Shown here piece after piece: positions 26,176 through 38,700 of a stretch of DNA of 64,000 bases (positions within the stretch are counted from its first letter, which is position 1; each line of letters begins with the position of its first letter). Origin of the DNA: an uncultured Flavobacteriaceae bacterium (GTDB lineage: Bacteria > Bacteroidota > Bacteroidia > Flavobacteriales > Flavobacteriaceae); assembly GCA_947486785.1 (NCBI GenBank), contig CANKUU010000012.1, positions 1-64,000 on the forward strand, in the 5' to 3' direction. The position numbers and the translations under genes were made by a program. The notes under the pieces were generated by a model that made no database searches, had not been told where the DNA came from, and was given only the letters and a program-made list of their open reading frames with translations.

Positions 26176-26726
26176 AGAATAAATAGCTGCTTCTAGCGAT
26201 AAGTTATTTTCGTGTATCTCCAATATCAAACACTCCTGATTTATGTAGCTCCTGTGTACGTTTAGCTTATTTAATTTGCAGGTTTTAGTAGTTAGCATAA
26301 CCTTTACCTGAGGTTAGTTGCTCTAGGCCTTGATGAAAGCTTTCTATAAATTAATGTAACAAATTAAACTAGTGTAGTGATGTCTGCTGTGTTATAAGCA
26401 AGGGTATAATGCTTCATACATAAATTGTTGCTACTTGCTTAAAAATTTTCTTGAACGAAAGTTGCCTATCATTTAATGGTATAGCCTAGCCTTACGAGCT
26501 AAAGTAAATAGTTTAGGATAATCGCTAGAGCTTAGCCCTCATTAAGATTGCTTTTCTAAAATACTTAAATCTATCAATCTAAAATCGTATTAACTATCCT
26601 AAAGGATGATTTCTTGAAGCTAAAATCATAACCTGATGAGCGAAGAATTTATGGCTCTTGACTATTTGTCTACTAAACAACTTTTCGACTCCTAATCCAC
26701 GTTAAAATGCTTTTAATTTTTTTTAT

Positions 26727-26751
26727 AAAAAAAGCTGTCTTTTTAGACAGC
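26727..26751 (-). terminator. Terminator of the giant adhesin gene
   Basis: On the minus strand GCTGTCT (26745-26751) pairs with AGACAGC (26734-26740) across a 4-base loop, followed by seven T. It lies 26 bases after the gene's stop. Confidence 0.9.
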
Positions 26752-26776
26752 CTCTTTTATTTATTTTAAAATAAAC

Positions 26777-29700
26777 TTATCGATATAATGTAAAATGACC
26801 TATAAATTCTCTCTTATCATCCTCACCATTTAGTTTAATTTTGTACCAATAATCTCCTGTTGGTAGATCTGCATCTTCATATAAACCATTCCAACCATCT
26901 TCATTATCTATAATTTGATACACCTTACGGCCGTATCGATCAAATATGCTAATAAAAATATTAGGAAACTGCTCAATGTTTTTTGGCATCCATTTGTCAT
27001 TATTACCATCACCATTTGGGGTGAAGTAATTTGGAATTTCAATATCTATAAACTCCATGTCTATCGTCTCAATTGACTCACAACCATTTTCATCTACAAC
27101 TCGCACTGTATATGTACCGGTTCTTTTTATATAAAAAGTGTTATCCTCGCCATTATCTTTATCGTTGAAATAGTAGGTGTAACCTTCTCTTCCTCCTTCG
27201 GCATTGGCGGTTATTTCATTTAAACCTAATTGCTCTAAAGTCAACACTAACGGCTCATAATCTTCTACTTCAAAATCTATGGTATTCATACAACCATAAG
27301 CATGAACAATTGTTATATAGTGATTACCAGGGCTAAGGTTTTCAAAATTTGGCTCTAAGACTAAGTCTGAAGAGTTTGTTGAGTCTAAGGCGTATAGCAG
27401 GTCTGAAGCAATTGAATCATCTTCAAAAACTAGACTCAAGCGATTATTTGGCGTAGTACCACTACATTCATAAGTGACTTCTGCTGTTGCATTTAAATTC
27501 GCCCCTACTTCAACCGAAATAGCACTATTCGCATCACAACCATTTGCATCGCGAACAAAGATAATATATGCCCCTGCCTGCAAATTGGTAAACAACACTC
27601 GATCTTGAACAAAGCTAGTCTCAGTACTCAATCTAGTGCTATATGGTGCAGTTCCTCCGGTTATATTTACCATAATAGTACCCGCACTATCGCCCGAACA
27701 AATTTCGTGGGTGGCATTTAAGGTTATTTCTAAAGCTTCCGGTTCATTTATCGAAAATTCAACTAGCTCGAAACATCCTTTGCCATCTTGCACGATAACA
27801 GTATAATCGCCAATCGATAAATCTTCAAATGTATTTTTGTTATCAAATTGATTCAAATTAGGTGAAATAGCATATTGATAATCACCCGATCCGCCAGTTG
27901 CTTCGATTACAATTGCGCCATCACTACCTCCATTACAGCTCACCTCGGTGATGGTTGTATTTACAACCAAAAGATCTGGTTCTGTAATTACAACCTCATC
28001 TGAGGTAAGTTCACAATCTTCACTTGTAACACTTACATAATAATTTTGAGAAGAAAGGTCAACAAATGTTCCTGAATTTTGATAAGGTCTAATTACATTA
28101 GTAAGTGCCGCATCGGAGAATAAACCATATTGATAGTTTCCTTTAGCACCGTCAGCATTTGCCTCTATTATCGCAGTACTTTCTCCATTACAGTTAATAA
28201 TCGCCGCTGTAGTATCTACATCTAATGTTAAAGGTTTTAATGCACTAATTTTAATTTCATTAGAAAAAGTAGATATACAATTAAAACTATCTCTAATATA
28301 AAATTGATAGGTGCCTGCAGTAATATTTTGAAATACATGGGTGTTTGGCCCATTTATTCCGTTCATAACATCAAATGTAATGCCATCAGCACTCCACATA
28401 TATGGTGCTTCGCCGCCAGTAGCAGTCAATTGCAATTCGGCATTCGATTTACAACTTAGGCTTGCCAAGGTTACTAACATTCCATGCGTCTCTGTCGGGT
28501 TTACTATTTCAATTCTGTTCGATTCAAATGAACATCCCATATCATCTACAACAGAAATGCTATAAAAACCTGCCCCTTGATTTATGAAATTTGAGGATGT
28601 TTGTGGCGCTGTGCTTCGCAACAATGTACTACCAGTCAAATCGTTAAAAGTATTTAAAACATACCTGTAGTTTGTAGTAACATTCCTCGGGTTAATACTA
28701 AAAGTAATAATCGCATCAGCATCGCCATCACAGGTTAAAGTTGTGGCTGAAATAGTGCCCGAAATAGCATCAGGCACTACCAGTTCAAAAACATTTGTAA
28801 AGTTATTTGTACAACTTAAAGCATCCGTTACCGAAACACTATACTGTCCTGCACCTAAGTTTTGAAATAAGTTCTTATTTACTTGAGTAACATTCGTTGC
28901 TGTTCCGGTTGTCGTATTCGTTAATACTATATTGTAAGGTGCTTCTCCTCCACTAGGCGATATCAAGGCAGTACCTTGATTATTACTACAGCCTACATCG
29001 CTAATTTCAACAGGGTCTAAGCCTATAGCTGCACTTGGAGATGTTATACTAAAAGATCGAACTTGACTACAATTTGGAAAGGCATCTTGAGTAACTTCTA
29101 CCAAATAATTTCCGGCAGGAAGACTAATTGGTAAAGTAGGACCAAAATCTGGCAACATACCTGATATTACAGCCGCTCCATCATCTGAGCGATCATCTAG
29201 AGTACCATTTGTATTGTAAACATTCCAATTAAAACCACCAGTATACGTTGTGTCTGACATTAACAATTTAACACTTCCGTTGTCTCCAAAGCACACCACG
29301 TCTGCTAGTTTTTCAACAGAAACATTAAACGTGTTCGGGTTTGCTACAGTATGATCGATGGTTACTTCACAACCAGTACTTACATTACGAATAGCGAAAG
29401 TATAATTTCCTGGTGACAAATTAGTAAACTGATTTGAATCTTGACTTACGCCAGAAGGCAACTGCCTAAACTTATAATTGGTTGGGTTCGATCCATTATT
29501 GGTAATACTACTTGAAATAGAAATGCTTATATCTTCTACAAATGTACTACAGCTAATTGCATTGTCTACACTAATTGTAGCAGTACCTAAGGCATCAAAA
29601 GCTGGTATTGTAATACTATTTTGTCCGCTACATCCATTGCTATCATATACAATTACGCTTATATCGCCACCTGCAAAGTCGGTAAAAATATAATCCGATT

Positions 29701-32700
29701 CAGTTCCATTTTGCAAGGTATTCCCACTTGCATTATCAACAAATTCGTATCGAACAAAAGTATTTGATCCTCCGGAAATACTCGATGTATTTATAGCAAT
29801 GCGAGCATTGTTTGGGGTGTTCTCACTTGTACATTTGAAGGGTGTAACGGTTGGTGCGTCAAACGTGATTGCATTCGGCTCGTTTACAAGTATATTACTT
29901 TTCACCGTGGTACACCCATTCGGCCCTTTAGCGGTAACTTTATAATTCCCTGGAGGGAGATTTTCATAGGTAGCTTTAGCTGCATTAAAGGTTCCATTAT
30001 TTGGAACTAAGCTATATACCAATGGATTATTTCCATTATTTATTTGCGTCAATACTATAGCGCCATCATTAGCACCAAAGCAGCTAATGGCCTTAGATTC
30101 AGCAGTAAAGTCAGGAACTATCGCTGTAGGAATATTAACAGTAAAAGTCCGCTTACATTCAGGAGAATTCTTCGTGTCATATATATTTACCGTATACGTA
30201 TCCGCAGTACTCACCAAGGCAGTTAGCGGATTACTGGCTAAAGTTTGCCTAGCTACAAAAGTACCCGAGGTATTTACGATATCATATTCGTAATTGCCAG
30301 ATCCTGCTGCAACTTCAATTTTTATTTTTGCTTCAGAGTCTACTCCGCAACCTAAGGCTTTATCCAGGTTAACCGATGCCTGTAAACTTGAGTGAACCTT
30401 AAAGTTTTTTGCCGCTGTACAACCATTACCATCTTTTATTAAAGCGGTATAGCTGCCTACAGGAATATTTTTAAAAATACCATCATTATCAAAATAAGTA
30501 CTACCGGCATCAATAGAGAATAGTATTTTTGCAGGAGAAGCACTCGTTGCTTGTATGGTAACCGTTGCAGATGACCCACAATTATCAACATTCAAATTAG
30601 TAATCTTTGGATTCGGAGCAAGTTTTAAATTGACACTTCCTAATAACGCTGAACATCCAAATTGATCCGCTATGCTAACCATATAGCTTCCCGCTGGGGA
30701 ATTAGCTGCTATTTCAACTGGATTATCTGTAATACCTGTAATCGTTGTAAAGGAAGGTGGTCCACTTATGTTATAGGTAAAAACACCTCCTCCTCCTTGA
30801 ATATTTTCAATAGAGATTATACCTGGGGCTTCACAGCTAATATCTTGTACTACTTTCAAGGTTGCTGTGATCAAATCTAGCTCCTCTATAATCAAGTTTT
30901 CACTGCCACTAATACATTTAGAAAGACCACTTGAATCTACCTGCTGAACTACGATATAGTACTCTCCTTCAGCTAAATTAGTTATACTTATTGTATTGCT
31001 ATAAGGAATGTTTCCTGGACTACTTTTAATTATATTATCGTTGATATCATAAAGCGTCCAGTTCATCATAGGTTCTGTAATACCGTCTGAATCTACAATA
31101 GTATAGTTTATTTCTCCATCGCTAGCTCCATTACATGAAGGTTCATATGAAGCTGTAATTTCCATGGGGTTTGTAGTAATGTCATTAACATTAACCGTAC
31201 TTTGACGCGTACAATTATTAAAATCTTTAACATAAAAAACATAAGTTTTACCAGGTATTAAATTTTCCCATACATACATACCAGCACCAGCTGGAACTGT
31301 ATTGCCTAAATTATCTTGAGATCCACCTGCTTGCCATGATGCGGTTAGGGGGTTAAAATTACCAGGATCATCAGAATAGGCATAACTATATGGCGCAACA
31401 CCTTCACCTCCCTGAACGGTTACTTGCAATTCATTGCACTCAACAACCACAGCAGAAATACTGATATCTAGATCGTCTAAAGGATATGGAATAATAAACG
31501 GATCCAAATCTACTTGGCAAACGGTATTACCAGACGTATCTATGGTTCTCATAGAAGGGTATACTGTACTGCCAGACACATAACCTGTTAAACGATCAGA
31601 AACCCCAGGGTTAGTATTATCCTTTATCCAGGTAGCACCTCCATCGTCACTAAACTCAATGGTACCTAATGTGGTGGGATAGTTATTAAACGCAAAGCCA
31701 AAATCATTAACGTCACCGGTACATGAGGCTGGTGTTATTCCTGTAATATCAGTCGTAAGTTCATCGGGTTGCGTTACAACAACGTTAGAAACGGTTTTAG
31801 AACAACCAGTAGCATCTGTAATAGTCACCGAATAATTACCTGGAATCAAATTAAAGTATGTTTTGGTTGTATTTACAACTGAACTCTGAGTTTGATTTGC
31901 CATCGCATGATCGACATCGACTAACTTGTAGGTATATGGAGCACTACCTTCTGTAATAAGTACCTTAATACTACCCTTTTCACCAAAACAGGTAGGGTTA
32001 GTTGCTTCTGCAGTAAATGCTAAAGGAGGTATATTTTTGAGGGTAACCTTTTGCATAAATTGACAAAACGGTTTAGTACCATTATGATCTCTAGCATATA
32101 CATCATAATCACCAACGGTAAGACTCGTAATCGCAAACACATTTGCTGCCTTAAAATCAGAATCTTGTACTGTTGTACCCGATGTTAAAAATGCATAAGA
32201 ATAATTTCCATCACCTCCAGATGCATTAATAGTTATACTTCCATTTGCACATGAGCTAACATCTACTACATCAATTTCAGCCGTTAACGTTGGCTTAATA
32301 CTAATTGTTTTAAGAGCAGATACGCACCCAAAATCATCGGTAACTTGAATATTATAGCTCCCATTTGACAAACCAGAAAAGGTATACGTAGTGGCTGTAG
32401 AAGGTATGGGAGTTTGCCACGTATTGTCATTAATTTTAAATTTATAATTTCCATTACCCTTAGTTACATCCACGGTTACACTCGCGTTATTTTGACCATC
32501 GTAGCATGCTGTTGCACTTAAATTAAAATCAATTTTTTCAGGTGCATCTACCGTAATTGAATTTGTTGATACAATCTCACATCCTTTTTTATCTTTAACG
32601 CGAACTACATAATCACCCTCAGGAATATTAGTAAATGTTGCATCAGTTTGATAGGTAGCTATAACCGTATTTGAGGTGTTTTCTAATTGGTACTCATATC

Positions 32701-35700
32701 CCGGTGATCCGCCTGATGCAGAGGCTTTTAAAGTTGCACCTGTATTAAAACAGGTATATTCGCCAGTTTGCGCCAATAACGGTACAATTTTAGATGGCTG
32801 GGTTAAAGTTGACGTAAAACTAGTGGTACACGAAGTATCATTTAATCTTCTTATTTGAACCGTATAAGTTCCATCCGCTAAAGTAGCTGCTGTAGTTACA
32901 GGAGAAACTAAAGAAGTGTTCCAATTAGCCCCACCATCAATAGAATACTCAAAGCCTGTGGCCGTGTCAAAATTAGATACTTCAAATCGGATAGATCCGT
33001 CTGAAGCACCATTACAATTAGGATTATTTTTACCCAATTCGTCCGCAACAAACTCTTGATTGTCTTCCACTACAACCGTAATGTCCTGAGTTTTTTCACA
33101 AATATCTGGTATTTGAGAAGCTTGAATATCATCTAAAATTAAATCATTGCCATCGTTACTATTAACGTTTGATTTAAAGACAATATCTATGTTTGTATTG
33201 GCGCCTGGATTAAATGTAATCATTCGCTGATGCCAATCTGTATCCGTTGTATTTTTCGGAATTTCTGAAGTTTCCTTGCTAAATATTAGAGAACCAGAAT
33301 TATCGTATATCTCGACAAGAACTTCTGGATTATTACCAGACCCAGTAACATTCATTAAGTTATATGCCCAAAAATTTATTAAAATTTCTCTATTGGGTAA
33401 AACTTGAACATTTTGTTTTTTCCATAAAACTGTATTTAGTCGCTCAACGCCAGTATCAGAAAAAGTACTGATATCAATTGCTAAAAATCTACCATCAACC
33501 AACCCGGTATGGTCTTTTGGACTTGTAAGGACAGAAATTGGATTCGTAACAAATTTTGTAACTGTGTACTCACCATTCACCAAAATACCCGAAGGACCTC
33601 GGTTACAAGCTACGGTTGAACCATCTTGGGGCTCAAAGCAATAGTCTGGCCCTATCTCTGCGATCATGGTTGTTGGCCCTGCTCCAAAGGTTTCTAAAAA
33701 TAGAGTACTTTGGTTTGGAGCTACGGCACTAGCAAAGCTAACGCTTACCGTATGTGTTCCATTCGAAACAGCATCAAAGACATTTTTACTAGCAGGAGTA
33801 TTATCATTTGCATTAAGTGCATATTCATAGATGAAATCTGTTGTGTTTGATGGCTGTATGGTAATGGTTCCTAATCCGTCACAATCATAGATCACATTAC
33901 TCGTAAAGCTCGGATCTATAGGGCTATTCGGAACTGTGAATTCCATATCAAATGTACAGCCTAAATTATCTTTAATTGAAAGTTGATAGGTACCTGCCAA
34001 TAAGTTTTGGCTAGCATTAGAACTAAAAGTAGTGCCGCCATCGAAACTATATTCGTACGGAGCTTGACCTCCGCTTCCATTTAGAATTTTCACTAAGGCT
34101 CCAGAAGAATTACATGAGGCATCCTCGATGATTGCTGCTGAAGCTGTTAACCTATATGGTTGTGAAATTTCATAGTCAAAACTTTCAACACAACCAATGC
34201 CATTAATACCGCTGGCATCTTTAACCGTAATGGTATAAAAACCAGCAGACAAATTAGCAAACGTTTTTGTGTTTTGATATGTAGCTCCACCATCTAAACT
34301 ATATTGGTATGGAGCTGTTCCACCAGTTACGGTAATAGTCATAGTTGCTGTTGATGCATCTGCACAGTTAATTCCAGAATCGGTTGCTGATATAGCTAAA
34401 ATTCCTAAATCTTCTACACGTACTTCATTTGAAATTGCAAAACATCCATTTCCATCCCTTAAGATAAATTGGTAATCGCCTTCTCTGTTAGGGTTGCCGT
34501 CATTACCAAATAAGAAACTAGCATTCGTTTGAAATTTATCGTCAGGAACTGAATTTTCATTACTGTAAAGCTGAGTTCCATCTTTACTCCATATCGCCAT
34601 TTCATAATTAGGACTTGGCAAGCCACCTGCTGGAGTTAAATTTACAATACCAGGATAACAAGAGATATTTTCAGAAGTTGTAGCTGAAAGAGTGAGCTCT
34701 GGAATTTGAGTTACCGTAATTTTCTTTGAATCAACACAACCGTCTTGCGTGCGTATTATTACAATATAGTCTTCAGGGTTTACATTTAAGAAGGTAAAGG
34801 TATTATCCTTTATAGCGAGCTCATTGCTTACTAGTGTACCTAGCCCACCATTACTACCATCATCTAACCTAAGCTCGTAACTATAGTTTGGAAGTGCGTT
34901 TAATGCAGATATCGAAATTTTACCTAAAGTATTACAATCTGCAGGGGTCATTGTTAGTGTAGTACTAAAATTTATTTCTTTAATACCTATATCTTCCGTT
35001 TCAAAAATACAGCTACCCTCGATTGGTGCATTATTGGAAGGATTTAAAGCTGTAATTTGAACCTTGTACGTACCGCTCGATGAAATATCAAAATTAGGAC
35101 CATTGCTTGCTGAAAAAGGAACAATAATACTGTTATCAACCGCATTTATGAGCTGAAAACCGTAACCACCTTTAACATTGGTAATTCTAATATTACCTGG
35201 TGTAGCACAAAGAATGTCTTTGGAAGTATGCGCTATATCAAGATTATTTTTAAAAACTTTAAAATAAAACCGATTAAAACATCCATTTTGATAGTTAATA
35301 ACAATACGATAGTCTCCTTCATCGGAAATAGTATAATTAGCTGATGTTGCAATGTTGGACCAATTACAAGTCGCATTTTTGTTTGCACAATCTGCAGAAG
35401 CGGCCGAACAACTTCCTTCTTCTAGTTTTTGCCATTCAATACTTTGAGCATCTGAGATACCTAATTGTATAGTAGCTTCATCATTGGCACCACATAAAAA
35501 TATTTTTTGCAAAGCATCACCATCAACTGAACAAGTAGCAATTTCTCCTTTTAAATCATTTTCTGAATTTAGGTCACTATTTACTTTATTAAAATAGTCT
35601 ATAATGGGATTTGTTTGTGTAGTACCAAATCGTTGAACGTTCATAATTTCAATAAGCTTAGGACATGACCCTTCAGATTTTTTTTCTACAATATAAATAC

Positions 35701-38700
35701 CCGGCGTGGTAACTAGTAAAGTCCTTGGATTTGAGTCTGGATCACCATCATTTATAACGGTATCACCAGCATCAATTTGTTTATTTCCATTGGTGTCTAA
35801 AACCCATTTATAACTAGTAAAACCCTTACCGGCTGATAGTATGACGTTTTCTCCGCAGAGTTGTACTTTTTTAGCTTCGTTACAACTAGAAAGATCATTT
35901 CGAATAGAATTATCCGCAGTTTCAGGAGTTCTTGGACAACCTGTAATAGAATTGGATCCCATTTCATCTGTAAATGTATTGGTATTTGTAACACCTTTAT
36001 AGGTTGAATATGCCTTATTAACCAATTGAGAAGAACAGGCATCAACAAAATCAGAACAATTTGATGCAAGTGTTACACGAATACGAATACTATATTTAGG
36101 ATCTCCTACTTCAACCAAATTATTAGGAATAGAGAAACTTATGGTATTGGTATTGATGTCATATGTATGTGTTGTTCCCGGAGCGTTGGTAATATCAACT
36201 TTATCTAATGAAATATTTTTGGGTAAAATATCTCTAATGGTATAATTAGTAGCGCGATCATCACCGGTATTTTGAAATCTTAAAACATATTCAAAAGTTT
36301 GACCTAAACTTAATGCCTGACCATTAATGTTATTTCCCCCAAGGTCTTCCGAAGTATTTCCTAATAAAATTTCAGGTGCAACAACCCTCACATATGATGC
36401 AGAATTTACTTTGCCATTACTTGACTCGACTACAGGAACTCCAGTACCATATTCACCGCCATCACCACCATCGGCAGTTTCGTCTTTATAAAATTCGTTG
36501 GCATCAGAACAACCATCGCCATCACTATCTAAATCTAAATGGTCTGGTATTCCATCTAAATCAGTATCACAATTGGTAGTGTACGAAATACCTCTCATAT
36601 GGGTTGGACCCGCTACTTTTTGTTGAATACTAACGGTATTATTTCCTGACAAATTCCAACTAAAGGTATTCGCTGGAGTTGTTAAAACCATAGGTTCTAA
36701 AGGTCCATTAGAAGATTGGGCGCCAAATAATTGAAATTTTCCAGTTTCATCGACAACAACCCTAATCACAGGGCTTCCAGGTGATCCAGTTATTTTCCAA
36801 ACTTGAGGAATACTATTTTCTCCGTAACTAAACCCATCTAAAAATCTAGCAAGATTTCCTTCGCTATCGTTGTGAAATTGAATTTCACCAGCAATATCAT
36901 TTCCGTTTATTTTAAAGTTGAATGAATTGTCGATAGTAAATATATCAAATATTAGATATTTTTTAACGCCATTCAAATTAGTGACATAGGTATCTCCTTT
37001 CGACAGATTAAAAGCTAAATTGGGACATTCTTGTAGGTCATATACACCATCGTTATCATCATCTAAATCGGTGGTATCATTTACACCATCATTGTCATAA
37101 TCATTATGTACGACTATGTGTGCCGATGGATGATCTGGAGTTGTATTCGAATCGGTTTGATCTTGTGTATTATAGGCTGTATTGGTTAAGCTTAGTAACG
37201 GAAGTGTATCAATTTCATCGGCCTTAACTTTCAATTTCAATATAGCCGTATCACCACCATCTAAGGTACCTATATTCCATGTATTGCCGCTCCAACTTCC
37301 CGAGACGGTAAAGGCTGAGACTAAAGAAAGACCTGTTGGAATATTATCGGTAATTTGTAAATGGGTTACAGGGCCTACCCCTAAATTTCGAACGCGAATG
37401 GTAAAAGTGGCTGTTTCACCTTCTAGTATCTCTGCTTTGTCAATTGTTTTATTCACAATTACATCAGGGTCGCAGTATAGCGCTTGAATGGCATTACTAT
37501 CATAAGTGCATGGCCCTTTAGTTCCACGCACAAAAAATTCACCAGCCCCTTGGGGTGCATAACTTGGTGAGTTTGCCCCTGGAATAGCAACTCCATCTTC
37601 AAACCATTGATATGCATCAAAATTACTCGTTGCTTCAAAAATCTCTGAGCCCACAAAGCAGCCAGATGCACCTCTAATTTCGAGGGTAACCTCGGGTACG
37701 GTATCAAAACCTGAAAAATAACCTGCTACACCTCTTGCACCATTGTAACCAAAAAAACCAATGGCCATGGGGCCGGTTGATTGAATACTAACGTTGCCAT
37801 TTAAATTAGGAATAAAATAGGTTTTCCAATCCGTTGATCCGGCTACTGGATTAGATGCAGGTAAGGTTACTGAGCCATTACCATCCGTCACATGTATGTT
37901 CGCATCTGCTGTGTTTTTCGCTGCAATAATAGTTAAGCCTCCTGAAACTTGGGTACCAGCCATATTTGAAATGTCAGGAATGTTATCCATAACATCTGGA
38001 AGTAAACAATTTAAGGGTGCTACAAAATTTAAACCTTGGGTATAAGCAAGATGTGACCCACCCACACATTGATACGCGTACGCATCTTTTGATGTTTGAA
38101 CAAGCATATTAGCCCCCGCAGTATTTGAGGAATAAAAACTACTTGGAACTTCAAAATATTCGCCATTATTTAAAGTGGCAATTGGCGTTGTTGATCCGTT
38201 TACAAAAATTTGAGTGTTATCTGTGATTGCAATTATTAAGGGAAACTCTGTCCAACCATTAGCGTGTCCATTTCCTCGAACAAAAACATATTCTTTACCC
38301 AATTTATTTTCTGGTACGGGTTGATCGATACCAGCATCTCGATTACCTGAACCCGCTTGTCGACCAAAGTTAATAGACCCATTGCTAATTACAATATTTT
38401 TATCTGCAACTATCGAAGCACCAATCCACCCGTCTTCATGCGCCTTTGTAGGGTTATTTCCAATATAAGTTTCATATACAAACGACTCATTAGCATTTAA
38501 TGTAATTTGATGGATATTGGCTGTAATACCTGCTATATTATTTCCAACCCTAAACTGACAATCGGGGTCGTATCCAAACAAGTTAATCGTTGTATTATCT
38601 TCGGTAGCCATAATACCCAGGGTATTCGACTTTGAAACATGAGACCCTAAGTTGGGTACGCCTCCCCATTTAAATTTCTTACCAAAAGCTTGTCGACCCT

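Larger units (their letters stand above)
25780..26776. other. Region of decayed mobile DNA between tRNA-Lys and the giant adhesin gene
   Basis: About 1 kb without intact genes. It contains the remains of an ISAon1-type transposase on the minus strand (about 25850-26175) and, at its right end, the adhesin terminator (26727-26751). Between 26300 and 26700 no family signal is recognised. Confidence 0.6.

Noticed and set aside
28341-37707. Open frames on either strand inside the giant adhesin gene
   Set aside because: They are shadows of the repetitive coding sequence and show no independent domains, signals or promoters.
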